From assembly GCF_017355985.1 (NCBI RefSeq), contig NZ_JAFIQU010000001.1, positions 310,001 through 374,000 of the forward strand: a stretch of 64,000 nt of DNA, written 5' to 3'. A program made the position numbers and the translations under genes. A model generated the notes under the pieces. The model saw nothing but the letters and a program-made list of their open reading frames with translations. It did no database searches and was not told where the DNA came from. Source of the DNA: Arenibaculum pallidiluteum. GTDB lineage: Bacteria; Pseudomonadota; Alphaproteobacteria; Azospirillales; Azospirillaceae. This document shows positions 43,658 through 55,456 of this stretch, one piece after another. Position 1 is the first letter of the stretch. Each line of letters begins with the position of its first letter.

Positions 43658-44173
43658 TCAGGCCCGGATGAACTCCATCACCCAGTTGGTCTCCCAGTTC
43701 GCCCCACCGTCCGGCGAGAAGGCCTGCTCCCACCGGGCCGTGGTGTCGGTTATGTCGGACCAGATGAACCGGACCCGGATCGGGCGGCCCTCCAATCGGT
43801 CGTCGCCGTAGAAGACGCCGCGCCCGTCGGCAAAGCCGCCGATGACGGGCGGGTCGAGCGCATCTGGCCGCCGCGCGTCGATCCACCAGATCGACCATCG
43901 GTCCGCGCGCGCGTCGAAGAGCCGGACGGACAGCGCCGAATAGGCGCCGTCAGGCAGGCCGATCTGGTTCTCGTCCATGTTTCCCATGCCGCCGAGGATC
44001 TTTCGGGCTGAGGTTGTCCCGTCGAATTCGGCCCAGTCGGTGCACCCCGCCAGCCGGTGCTTCAGACGCCGGTGGCGGACCTTCCAGTCCCCGATCAGGA
44101 AATCGAAGCCGGCAACGCTCGACATGGCCGGACGCGAACCGGCCGCGGAGTGGACGTTGTGGTGATCACTCAT
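43658..44173 (-). CDS. conserved hypothetical protein, DUF1579-like beta-barrel
   Basis: A 171-residue soluble protein built of beta strands: FDFLIGDWKVRHRRL near residue 23, GMGNMDENQIGLPDG, ALSVRLFDARADRWSIWWID, GVFYGDDRLEGRPIRVRFIW and TTARWEQAFSPDGGANWETNW. The G-x-W...W-x-x-x-W-x-D plan is that of DUF1579-type lipocalin-like proteins, found next to regulators in many bacteria and of unknown ligand. CGGAGG precedes the ATG at 44173. It is divergent from the WYL regulator, whose target it probably is. Confidence 0.8.
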   Translation of the reverse strand: MSDHHNVHSAAGSRPAMSSVAGFDFLIGDWKVRHRRLKHRLAGCTDWAEFDGTTSARKILGGMGNMDENQIGLPDGAYSALSVRLFDARADRWSIWWIDARRPDALDPPVIGGFADGRGVFYGDDRLEGRPIRVRFIWSDITDTTARWEQAFSPDGGANWETNWVMEFIRA

Positions 44174-44261
44174 GGCACCCTCCGATATGGCTGAACCGAG
44201 GGGAGCATGCGCCGCATCAACTGACGGGGAATGTCAGCTGAAATCGGATAGATTGCGATTC

Positions 44262-45224
44262 ATGCGATCAAGCCGCCTTCTCTCGATCCTGCTTACGTTG
44301 CAGGCACGCGGACAGGCCACGGCCGCGGAGCTTGCAGCCGGGCTCGAAGTGTCCGTGCGCACGGTCTACCGCGACATCGATGCGCTCAGCGCCGCGGGCA
44401 TACCCGTCTATGCGGAGAAGGGCCACGGCGGCGGCTTCAGGCTTCTGGACGGGTACCGCACGCGGCTGACCGGCCTTACCGCGCGCGAGGCCGAGGCGCT
44501 GTTCCTGGCAGGACTTCCGGGCCCCGCGGCGGATCTGGGGCTTTCCGAGGCGACGGCGCAGATGCGATTGAAGCTGCTGGCTGCCCTGCCGGAGACGTCC
44601 CGGGCGGACGCCGAGCGGGTCGGGGAACGCTTCCATCTCGATCCCGTCGGCTGGTTCCAGGGACCCGAGCAGATCGCGCTTCTGCCGACGCTCGCCCTGG
44701 CCGTCTGGACCGCGCGGAAGGTGTGGATCCGCTACGAGAGCTGGAAGGGGATCGTGGAGCGCGAGGCCGGGCCGCTCGGCCTCGTTCTCAAGGCGGGCCT
44801 CTGGTATCTCGTCGCGGAGGCTGGCGCGCAGGTGCGGACCTACAGGGTTTCGAGCATACGCGAGCTCACCGTCACGCAGGTGCCGTTCGAACGCCCCGCG
44901 GATTTCGACCTGCGCGGCCATTGGGACCGCTTTGCGCGCGACTACGAGGCGCGGATGCAGGCGGGCCGGGCGACGGTGCGAGCATCGCCGTCGGCATTGC
45001 ATCGGCTCGGGCGCGTGAACCGGGCGCTGGCGGATGCCGTCCGGCAAGCAGGGCCGCCCGATCCCGATGGATGGCGGACGGTGGAAATCCCCGTGGAATC
45101 CGTCGAGATCGCCGTGCGCGAGTTGCTGGGCCTCGGCGACACTGTCGAGGTCCTCGCACCGCCCGAGCTGCGCCAGGCCCTTGCCACCGCCGTCGCCGCC
45201 CTGGCACGGCTTTACCGCGTGTAG
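44262..45224 (+). CDS. YafY-type WYL-domain transcriptional regulator
   Basis: A 320-residue regulator. The N-terminal HTH reads SRLLSILLTLQARGQATAAE and LEVSVRTVYRDIDALSAAGI, followed by GGGFRLLDGYRTRLTGLT, the usual join to the WYL domain; that domain has VWIRYESWKGIVER, GLWYLVAEAGAQVRTYRVSS and a WYL C-terminal extension. The normal W-Y-L of the strand appears as LWYLVA. WYL domains sense nucleic-acid or small-molecule ligands (family knowledge). It is divergent from the DUF1579-like gene over an 88-base gap, which it likely controls. The ATG at 44262 is preferred; an upstream ATG at 44172 would reach into the divergent gene. Confidence 0.88.
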   Translation: MRSSRLLSILLTLQARGQATAAELAAGLEVSVRTVYRDIDALSAAGIPVYAEKGHGGGFRLLDGYRTRLTGLTAREAEALFLAGLPGPAADLGLSEATAQMRLKLLAALPETSRADAERVGERFHLDPVGWFQGPEQIALLPTLALAVWTARKVWIRYESWKGIVEREAGPLGLVLKAGLWYLVAEAGAQVRTYRVSSIRELTVTQVPFERPADFDLRGHWDRFARDYEARMQAGRATVRASPSALHRLGRVNRALADAVRQAGPPDPDGWRTVEIPVESVEIAVRELLGLGDTVEVLAPPELRQALATAVAALARLYRV

Positions 45225-45266
45225 CCGCGCTGACGGTCCGCGGCACCATGCTGTGCCGGAGCCGCC

Positions 45267-46325
45267 CTAATGAACGAGGCGCCGCTCCGTCTCGGCGTCG
45301 AACAGATGGACGAGGGCTGGATTGGGGGCGATGCGGATCGTCTCGCCGGGCTGCGGCAGGATGCGGCTGCGGAACAGGCATCCCAGCTGCGCGGCGCCGT
45401 TCCGGACCATGATCAGCGTTTCCGATCCGGTGGGCTCCACCACCAGCACCTCGACCGGGACGCCATCGTCGCGGAGCTCGATATGCTCGGGCCGCACGCC
45501 ATAGAGCGCGCGCCGGCCGATCCACCCGGCGGGAACACGCTCAATGGGCAGCTTCAGGCCGCCTTCGGTACGGAAGCCGTCGGCCTCGACCTGGCCGGCC
45601 AGCAGGTTCATGGCCGGCGAGCCGATGAAGCCCGCGACGAAGATGTTGTCGGGCTGGTCATAGAGCTCCAGCGGTGCTCCCATCTGCTCGACGACCCCGT
45701 CCCGCATGACCACGATCCTGTCGGCCATCGTCATGGCTTCGACTTGGTCGTGGGTGACGTAGATGGTCGTGGTGCCCAGACGCTGGTGCAGCTCCTTGAT
45801 CTCCGCGCGCATGGCGACCCGCAGCTTCGCGTCGAGGTTCGAGAGCGGCTCGTCGAATAGGAAGACCTGCGGATCCCTCACGATCGCTCGGCCCATGGCG
45901 ACCCGCTGACGCTGCCCGCCCGAGAGTTCGCGGGGGTGGCGGTCGAGCAGCGCACTTAACCCCAGGATCTCGGCCGCGCGCTTTACCCTCGTGTCGATCT
46001 CCGCCTGGCGCGCCCTGCGCAGACGCATGGAGAAGGCCATGTTCTCGGCGACGGTCATGTGGGGGTAGAGCGCGTAGTTCTGGAACACCATGGCGATGTC
46101 GCGCTCCTTCGGCGGCATGTCGTTGACCACCCTCGTGCCGATCCGGATCTCGCCGCGCGTGATGTCCTCGAGACCGGCAACCATCCGAAGCAGGGTCGAC
46201 TTCCCGCATCCCGACGGCCCCACCAGGATGACGAACTCGCCGTCCTGGATGCCGATGCTGACCCCGTGCAGCACCTCCAGCCGTCCGAAGCTCTTGCGGA
46301 CTTCCCTGATCTCGACCTCGGCCAT
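45267..46325 (-). CDS. sugar ABC transporter ATP-binding protein (MalK/UgpC type)
   Basis: A 352-residue ATPase for a CUT1-type importer. Walker [10 protein letters not shown] is at residues 36-44, Q-loop [13 protein letters not shown] near 80-91, signature [14 protein letters not shown] at 134-147, Walker [17 protein letters not shown] from 154 and switch His in [10 protein letters not shown]. The C-terminal TOBE/MalK regulatory domain is present ([20 protein letters not shown]). It is the last gene of the rraA-like/ABC operon, 46 bases after the second permease. Confidence 0.95.
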   Translation of the reverse strand: MAEVEIREVRKSFGRLEVLHGVSIGIQDGEFVILVGPSGCGKSTLLRMVAGLEDITRGEIRIGTRVVNDMPPKERDIAMVFQNYALYPHMTVAENMAFSMRLRRARQAEIDTRVKRAAEILGLSALLDRHPRELSGGQRQRVAMGRAIVRDPQVFLFDEPLSNLDAKLRVAMRAEIKELHQRLGTTTIYVTHDQVEAMTMADRIVVMRDGVVEQMGAPLELYDQPDNIFVAGFIGSPAMNLLAGQVEADGFRTEGGLKLPIERVPAGWIGRRALYGVRPEHIELRDDGVPVEVLVVEPTGSETLIMVRNGAAQLGCLFRSRILPQPGETIRIAPNPALVHLFDAETERRLVH

Positions 46326-46371
46326 GTCCCCTCCTGTCGTGGCCGCGCCAAAGGCGGCGGGCTGCTCCCGT

Positions 46372-47223
46372 TCAGCTCTTGACCGCGCCGGCCGTCAGGC
46401 CGGCGACCATGTAGCGCCTGAAGGCGTAGTAGATGGCCGCCGGCGGCAACGCGTAGATGAAGCCGGTCGTCATCAGGAGCTCCCAGGGTGAGTCGTCGGC
46501 CGCCAGGAAGTTGCCGAGCGCCACGGGCAGGGTGATGTCGGTGTCGCGCGAGAGCAGCAGGAATGCGTAGAGATACTCGTTCCATGCCAGCAGCAGCGCG
46601 TAGGTCCCCACCGCGACCAGCGACGGCATCATCAGGGGCAGATAGACCAGCCGGAAAAGCTGCATGGGCGAGGCGCCGTCCACGATGGCCGCCTCGTCGA
46701 GCTCGTAGGGCAGCTTGTCCGAGGCCTGCTTCAGCACCCAGATCGCATAGGGCGAGGCGACGGTGACCATCGCCAGGATCAGGGCCCAGCGGCTGTTGAG
46801 AAGGCCGTAGAGTCCCATCGTGCGATACATCGGCACGGCCAGGAATGCGGCCGGGATGAAATAGGTGAAAAGCGCCAGGTTCATGACCAGACGGCCGCCC
46901 CGCGCGCGGAGACGGCTGATCGCAAAGGCGGCCGTCGTGGCGATGAACAGCGTGATCACACCGGTCGCGACCGCGATCAGGATCGAATTCCCGAGCTGCT
47001 GCCAAAAATGGGTGAGGAAATAATGCTGCTGGCTCAGCACGATCTCGAAGTTGCGCAGCGTCGGTTCTTCCGGCCAGAGATTGCCCGAGAACGCCGACTG
47101 CTTCGGCGAGATCGCGAACAGGAACAGGTGATAGATCGGCAGCAGCGTCCAAAGAAGGACGGGGATGCCGATCAGAAGCAGCTTCGCCTCGTTGGCGACG
47201 GCCTGAAGACGTCTTCTCGTCAT
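46372..47223 (-). CDS. sugar ABC transporter permease (MalG type)
   Basis: A 283-residue inner-membrane permease with six helices. The cytoplasmic EAA loop, which docks on the ATPase, is [20 protein letters not shown], and the family ending [16 protein letters not shown] is clear. The N-terminal helix [20 protein letters not shown] is followed by the usual long periplasmic part with the NFEIVL strand. Its ATG overlaps the previous permease stop by four bases. It forms the membrane channel with the preceding MalF-type subunit. Confidence 0.95.
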   Translation of the reverse strand: MTRRRLQAVANEAKLLLIGIPVLLWTLLPIYHLFLFAISPKQSAFSGNLWPEEPTLRNFEIVLSQQHYFLTHFWQQLGNSILIAVATGVITLFIATTAAFAISRLRARGGRLVMNLALFTYFIPAAFLAVPMYRTMGLYGLLNSRWALILAMVTVASPYAIWVLKQASDKLPYELDEAAIVDGASPMQLFRLVYLPLMMPSLVAVGTYALLLAWNEYLYAFLLLSRDTDITLPVALGNFLAADDSPWELLMTTGFIYALPPAAIYYAFRRYMVAGLTAGAVKS

Positions 47224-48092
47224 CGCGAAAGCCGTTTCATCATGAAGTACACGAGCGGCAGCACGATCGGCATGGCCGAGACGATCGTCGCCATCGACAG
47301 GTTGACGGCGTCCAGCCGGAGATAGCGGATGCCGAGCGTCGCCAGCACATGGGTGAGATCCGCGGGGCCGCCACCCGTGAGCAGGTAGACGCTGTTGAAG
47401 TCGCCAAGCGTCCAGATCATCGAGAGCAGAAGGCAGGTGATGTAGAGCGTGCTCATGGACGGCCAGGTGATGAAGCGGAACTGCTGGATCCTGCCGGCCC
47501 CGTCCACCGCGGCCGCCTCGTAGAGGTCGCGCGAGATTGCCAGCCGCCCCGAGACGAGGACCAGCGTCCAGAACGGAAGCGACTTCCAGATGTGCACCAG
47601 GATCGCGAAGGTCAGGCCGAGGCTGGGGTCGTTGAGCCAGTTCGGCCCGTCCTCGGCGGTCAGCCTGAATATCAGCTGATTGACGAGCCCCCATTCGGGA
47701 TTCAGCATGAAACGGAGCGACAGGATCGTCGGGATCGAGGGCACGGCCCAGGGCAGGATGAACAGGACCGACAGCCATCGGATCCACAACCGCTCATGGA
47801 CGAAGAAGCCCGACAGCAGCAGGGCAATCATCATCTTGAGGTTCACGCCGACCAGGATGAAGACCAGCGTGTTGAAGACCGCCCGGACGAAGATCGGATC
47901 CTCGAACAGCGCGACATAGGCCTGCGGATCCCGCGCCAGCCAGAAGCCGTAGGCGACGGGATAGATCACGAAGAGCAGAAAGACCAGGACATAGGGCACC
48001 AGGAGCGCCACGCCCCAGACCTCCCACGCGGACCAGCGTCGGCGGACGCGCTTCGTCGCAAGATCTGCCTCGTAGACGGCGATATCGTTCAT
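47220..48092 (-). CDS. sugar ABC transporter permease (MalF type)
   Basis: A 290-residue permease with six helices, beginning with VWGVALLVPYVLVFLLFVIY after a charged lead. The EAA loop is DLYEAAAVDGAGRIQQFRFI, followed by PSMSTLYITCLLLSMIWTLG and the substrate-path helix GDFNSVYLLTGGGPADLTHV, which is typical of CUT1 sugar importers. It ends in an ATGA overlap with the next permease gene. A strong hairpin lies between it and the upstream binding-protein gene. Confidence 0.95.
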   Translation of the reverse strand: MNDIAVYEADLATKRVRRRWSAWEVWGVALLVPYVLVFLLFVIYPVAYGFWLARDPQAYVALFEDPIFVRAVFNTLVFILVGVNLKMMIALLLSGFFVHERLWIRWLSVLFILPWAVPSIPTILSLRFMLNPEWGLVNQLIFRLTAEDGPNWLNDPSLGLTFAILVHIWKSLPFWTLVLVSGRLAISRDLYEAAAVDGAGRIQQFRFITWPSMSTLYITCLLLSMIWTLGDFNSVYLLTGGGPADLTHVLATLGIRYLRLDAVNLSMATIVSAMPIVLPLVYFMMKRLSR

Positions 48093-48115
48093 GGGCGGCG
48101 CCCTGCTGGGAGGAC

Positions 48116-48141
48116 GGCCGGCCGCGCAGGCGCGGCCGGCC
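48116..48141 (-). promoter_or_regulatory. intercistronic hairpin between binding-protein and permease genes
   Basis: GGCCGGCCGCG and CGCGGCCGGCC form a perfect 11-bp stem with a 4-base loop in the 62-base gap between the binding-protein stop and the permease start. No T-run follows. Such hairpins often protect the upstream message and let binding protein exceed the membrane parts (established for maltose-type operons). Confidence 0.75.
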
Positions 48142-48154
48142 AGGGCCAACGGGA

Positions 48155-49522
48155 TCAGCCCGCGACGGTCTTGATGCGGGCGATCATCTCGTCGACGGCC
48201 TTGTCGACGGGAACCTTCTCGTTGAGGACCCGATTGGCCGCCTTCGCCCAGACGTTCTCGTTGTTGAGAATGGTGAACTTGTAGTTCTTCGTGAACTCGA
48301 AGGGCACGGTGCCGTCGGCGTACTGGTTGTACACGGCGGTCCGGTGGGGATCCTCCCTCCAGAACGGGCGCTCCTGCGCCGCCTTCGTCACGGGGAACCA
48401 CCGGCCCAGCGCACCCTCGACATAGGGCGTGAGATTGTCCTCCTCGAGCAGGAAGCGAACGAACTCCTTGGCCCGCGCCTTGTTCCTGGCGCCGGAGAAG
48501 ACCACGCCCGTCTTGACCGCGGTGCGGTAGACCATCTTGCTGCCGTCGGGCTTGTGCGGGAAGCCCGCAGTCCGGATCAGCTGGGTGTAGTTCCTCTTCG
48601 CATCGGCGCGCTGCTCGGCGGACAGGGTCTCGTTGTTCATGTCGTCGAGCCATTTGGCCGCGATCGAGATCGTCGCGTTGTGGGTCAGCAGCGTCGTCCT
48701 GTTGTGGAAGGCGACGTTGTTGTCGGGGTCCTTCCAGCTCGTCGCCGAGGGCGGGACGCAGCCCTTCGAATAGACGTCCGTATAGGCCTTGAGCGCGCCG
48801 ACCAGTCCGGCCTTGACGGCCGGATCGTCGACCAGAAGCCTGCCTTCGTCGTCGACGAGGCGGACATTGTAGGCATCGGCAAAGGTCAGGAAGGAATAGA
48901 AGGCGTCGCTGGAATCGACGCCCAGCGGCTGCCCGATTGCATAGGCCCGGGCGCCCGCCGCCTTGCGATAGGCTGGCTGTACCTTCTCGCACCAGAACGC
49001 CCAGTAGTCGTTCCATGCGGTCGGGATGTCGGCCTCCTTGAAGCCCGCCTTCTCCAGCATGTCGGACCAGTACTGGATATGCATGGTCTGCTGCTTCAGC
49101 GGAAACGCGTAATAGGCGCGCCTCTTGTCGACATCGTTGTAGAGATAGGTCGTCTCCACCGTGTTCTTCGCGAACCGATCCTTGATGGGATCGATGACGT
49201 CGCTGAGGTCCTCGAGGCGCCCCTCGAAGGCCCATTTCCCGGTGACCTGGAAGTCGTAGACATCCGCATAGGCGACGTCGGGCGGGCTCCCGGAATCGAG
49301 GGCGGCCACGGTCTTCGGGATCATGTCCTGGACGGGATACTGGGAGAGCTCGACCTTGACACCGGTCTTCTGCTCGAACTTCCTGACGGCGGCGAAGAGG
49401 GCTTCGTCCTCCGACTTGTAGAAGCCCTTGACCCAGAAGACGTTCAGCGTCTCCTGGGCGCTGGCGTGGCCCGCTCCGACGAGCAGGCCGGCAACCACGG
49501 CGCTACCGACCACTGCCCTCAT
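48155..49522 (-). CDS. ABC transporter extracellular solute-binding protein
   Basis: A 455-residue periplasmic binding protein. The signal peptide MRAVVGSAVVAGLLVGAGHA ends with ASA-Q near residue 22. The mature protein has LNVFWVKGFYKSEDEALFAA, VRKFEQKTGVKVELSQYPVQ and PPDVAYADVYDF, then YAFPLKQQTMHIQYWSDMLE and the NNETLSAEQ region, all consistent with group 1 sugar-binding proteins. It is larger than the usual ~400 residues. The sugar or sugar-acid cannot be named. It follows the rraA-like gene by 76 bases. Confidence 0.93.
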   Translation of the reverse strand: MRAVVGSAVVAGLLVGAGHASAQETLNVFWVKGFYKSEDEALFAAVRKFEQKTGVKVELSQYPVQDMIPKTVAALDSGSPPDVAYADVYDFQVTGKWAFEGRLEDLSDVIDPIKDRFAKNTVETTYLYNDVDKRRAYYAFPLKQQTMHIQYWSDMLEKAGFKEADIPTAWNDYWAFWCEKVQPAYRKAAGARAYAIGQPLGVDSSDAFYSFLTFADAYNVRLVDDEGRLLVDDPAVKAGLVGALKAYTDVYSKGCVPPSATSWKDPDNNVAFHNRTTLLTHNATISIAAKWLDDMNNETLSAEQRADAKRNYTQLIRTAGFPHKPDGSKMVYRTAVKTGVVFSGARNKARAKEFVRFLLEEDNLTPYVEGALGRWFPVTKAAQERPFWREDPHRTAVYNQYADGTVPFEFTKNYKFTILNNENVWAKAANRVLNEKVPVDKAVDEMIARIKTVAG

Positions 49523-49598
49523 GGGTTCCTCCCTCCGTTATCTGTCTTATGTTGGCTTGCCGCACCGCGCTTCGGCACAGTCGCGGGCATCCCGGCGC

Positions 49599-50276
49599 CT
49601 ACATGATGCCGGTTCTGTCGAAGACCTCCTTCGTGCTCTGGCCCTGCTCGATCATCTGGCGGACGGCCTCCTCGCCTTCGACCTTCTTCAAGGCCAGGGC
49701 GACGACGTCCTCCAGATCCTCCTGCGGGATGACGAGAACCCCATCGACATCGCCGACGACGACGTCGCCTGGACGCACGCGGGCGCCATTCGGGAATTCG
49801 ATGGTGCAGCGGAAATCGACGACGCGGCCCCTCAGCCGCTGGTCCTGTGCGTAGGATCCTTCCGAGAAGACCGGAAAGCCCAGCCGCAGGATGCCCTTCG
49901 TGTCCCGGTGGAAGCCGCCCACGACGGCGCCCGCGGCGCCGAGGGTCCGCGCGCGCGTGCTCATCAGCTCGCCCCAGAGGGCGTATCGGCGCGAGCTGCC
50001 GGTGCAGATGTAGACTTCGTCCGGCTTCAGGTCATCAAGGGCCTGAAACATGAGACCGAACGCCTCGGCACGACCGGAATGCCCGACGACCTCGCCGCAG
50101 CAATCCGCCTCCAGGACCGGCATCGCGCGGCCGACCACCAGGGTTTCCGGAGTAAGGCCGCGGATCTCGGGCGGCAGGAACTGACGCGTCAGTCCCCGCG
50201 CATCCATCTGATCGCCGATGACGGCCGTGAAGAGCCGCGTCCGGATCAGCTCGAAAATTCCAGCGTCCTTGGTCAT
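49599..50276 (-). CDS. RraA-like / HMG aldolase-type protein
   Basis: A 225-residue protein of the RraA-like fold. Members include 4-hydroxy-4-methyl-2-oxoglutarate aldolase and oxaloacetate decarboxylases; true RNase E inhibitors are a minority. Seen: TAVIGDQMDARGLTRQFLPP, VVGRAMPVLEADCCGE, the active-site loop AVVGGFHRDTKGILRLGFPV and GDVVVGDVDGVLVIP. The Gly-x-x-R-D core of the aldolase appears as GGFHRDTKG. It heads an operon with a sugar ABC importer, so an aldolase or decarboxylase step in sugar-acid breakdown is the best inference. The ATG at 50276 is chosen; a further upstream ATG would add 70 poor residues. Confidence 0.85.
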   Translation of the reverse strand: MTKDAGIFELIRTRLFTAVIGDQMDARGLTRQFLPPEIRGLTPETLVVGRAMPVLEADCCGEVVGHSGRAEAFGLMFQALDDLKPDEVYICTGSSRRYALWGELMSTRARTLGAAGAVVGGFHRDTKGILRLGFPVFSEGSYAQDQRLRGRVVDFRCTIEFPNGARVRPGDVVVGDVDGVLVIPQEDLEDVVALALKKVEGEEAVRQMIEQGQSTKEVFDRTGIM

Positions 50277-51118
50277 GCGGTCGATCTTCTCTGCAGCCCT
50301 GCGAGCAGAAGTCGGCAGGCGTAAGCGAAACGAGCACCAGATCCGCACACTGCTTGATCCCAGCAGAATAAACTCTAAGGCACATCGAGGGCTCAGCAAA
50401 AGGATTCCGCAGCCATTCTCCATGGTTGCAGGATTCTGCTCCACATACCCTAAAATAAAGGTCGCGCTAAATGCGCAGACAATCAAACCGGAATCTGGTG
50501 CGCGCCCCTGGGATCGTCATTGGGTACCTCGAGGGCGGAAGATCCTTTGCCTCCATACCCTTGGCGCAGAGGTTCCGAAGCCAGGCCCGAAGGGGTCCGG
50601 TAGCGCCAGCAAGCTCTCGACGAGCTTGGCGTCTCGACGAGCCTGGTGTCCTTCGGGATCGTTTAGGCTCAGGCGCTGCTCGATGACGGAGACCTGGGTC
50701 TCGACCTTCGGTCAGGCAATAAGGAAGCCCGGCGCAGTCGCGCAGACCTCGCACAGCACGGCACGCCGCTTACACGCGCTGGTCAGTCGGTTCCGACGCG
50801 GCGCGTCAGCTTCCTTTGCAGCCGCGGGCACGGACATGGCCCGGCGCCGCCGCGCCGCTGGATTCCGGCGCATGGCACGCGGCTTGCTGACGGAAGCTCC
50901 GCCGGGCCCAGGCAGCGGTTCCGGCGGGCCGGCGGCGCGCGGGGCCGCCGTGGCCGCTTCCGGAAAGGGCATCCGTGCCGCCGACGCCGTCGCCCTCCTC
51001 GGCGCGGCGGGGCGCCTTTCCGGAAGCGGCATCCTCCCGGCATGGACGCAGACCCGGCGGATGTGCAAGATGCGCGCCCGCCTCCCCCTCCCGCCTTCCC
51101 CTGCCGGCGTTGAGCCCA
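50277..51118. other. 842-base gene-free region between rraA-like gene and BaiN gene
   Basis: An AT-rich stretch near 50335-50475 probably holds the promoter of the rraA-like/ABC operon on the minus strand. From 50480 to 50720 a few dozen open codons on the minus strand lack a start and a family match. The part from 50780 to 51060 is very GC-rich and has a 16-bp inverted repeat. No convincing gene is seen. Confidence 0.5.
50953..51030. repeat. 16-bp inverted repeat around a 46-base loop
   Basis: GCCGCTTCCGGAAAGG (50953-50968) and CCTTTCCGGAAGCGGC (51015-51030) are perfect reverse complements. Each arm contains the small palindrome TTCCGGAA and each is followed by GGCATCC, so the element is also a partial direct repeat. 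It lies about 90 bases before the BaiN-type start. Confidence 0.8.
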
Positions 51119-52245
51119 GTGAGCCCAGAGAATTTCGACGTGATCGTGATCGGCGCCGGCGCCGCCGGGCTGATGTGCGCAGCAGAGGCCGGAAGGCGCG
51201 GTCGCCGGACGCTCGTGCTGGACCATGCCGACGAGCCCGGCCGCAAGATCCTGATCTCGGGCGGTGGCAGGTGCAACTTCACCAACCTGCACGCGGTGCC
51301 GGACCGCTTTGTCTCGGCCAACAGGCACTTCGCGATCTCGGCCCTGCGCCGGTACACCCAGCACGATTTCGTGGAGCTCGTGCGCCGGCACCGCATCGCG
51401 TTTCACGAGAAGAAGCTGGGGCAGCTCTTCTGCGATGGATCCGCCCGCGAGATCGTCGCCCTGCTGATGCGGGAATGCGCCGACGCGAAGGTGAGCTTCC
51501 GCCTGTCGACGCGCGTCGAGAGCATCGGCCGCGGGGACCGGTTCGAGCTGCACAGCACGGCGGGGCGCCTGCTGGCCGAGAGCGTCGTCGTCGCGACCGG
51601 CGGGCTGTCCGTCCCCAAGCTCGGCGCCACCGGCTTCGGCCATGAGGTGGCGCGCCGCTTCGGAATGCCGCTGGTGCCGACCCGACCCGGGCTCGTGCCC
51701 TTCACCTTCGCGCCGGAAGATCCCCGCAACTTCCGGGACCTCACCGGGGTGGCCTGCGACGTGCGGATCCGCTGCGGCGACACCAGCTTCGACGAGGCGC
51801 TGCTCTTCACCCATCGCGGAATAAGCGGCCCTGCCGTCCTGCAGATCTCGTCCTACTGGTCGGAGGGGCAGAACGTCGAGATCGACTTCGCGCCAAGCAT
51901 CGACCTCGCGGCGCGGCTGCGCGACGCGGCGGCGGAGCGGCCCAAGGCCGAGGTGAAGACCCTGCTGGGCGACATGCTGCCCCGGCGCCTGGCCCAGCGG
52001 CTGCTGGACCCCGCCCTGGCGGCACGTCCTGCGGGCCAGGCCGGCGCGCGGACCTGGGACGCCATCGCCCGAGACGTGAAGGGCTGGGCCGTGATGCCGG
52101 CCGGAACCGAGGGCTACCGCACCGCCGAGGTGACGGTGGGCGGCGTCGACACGGACGCGCTGTCCTCCAGGACCATGGAGGCGAAGGCGGTGCCCGGGCT
52201 CTATTTCGTCGGCGAGGCGGTGGACGTGACGGGCTGGCTCGGCGG

Positions 52246-55077
<2,832 letters not shown>

Positions 55078-55083
55078 GACGGG

Positions 55084-55169
55084 CTCCCTTCGCTGGCATG
55101 ACCCAGGCAGGTTCGATGGGTGTGATCTCAGCCCGTACCCGAGGACGCTTCCCCGGACGCGGGCACCCC
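55084..55169 (-). promoter_or_regulatory. TPP (THI-element) riboswitch
   Basis: The minus strand shows the full conserved THI order: GGGGTGCCC (55169-55161), a variable arm, GGCTGAGATCACACCC, GAACCTG, GGGTCATGCCAGCGAAGGGAG (split here as GGTCATGCC then AGCGAAGGGAG, ending 55084). The last AAGGGAG is also the thiO ribosome site, six bases before its TTG. This means thiamine pyrophosphate should block translation of thiO and, by coupling, thiS-thiG-thiE. Confidence 0.95.
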
Positions 55170-55456
55170 AGCCATGTTTCCCGGGCTCGGGCCCGGGACA
55201 CGCTATTTGTAGCACGCCAAGGCGGCACGCAAGCCCCAGTTCGCGTAGCCGACCGGACCGCCCTGCCCGCTGCCGCCGCGGGAACGCGCCTCGTGGGCTT
55301 TCCCGTGCCTGCGACGGATCGCCCCGCCACGTCCGCGCGGCGCCTGTCCCGCTTGACGTGACCAGTGGCGTGCCGCGCCGGAAGCCGCGGCCAGGATTGA
55401 CAGGCGCAGGTCGGCCCGACATACCCGGCGACAGCGCACCGAAACGCGAAGCCTCC

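Noticed and set aside
50467-50754. Short minus-strand open frames upstream of the rraA-like gene
   Set aside because: Composition is Arg/Pro/Ser-rich, there is no ribosome site, and no motif is recognisable.
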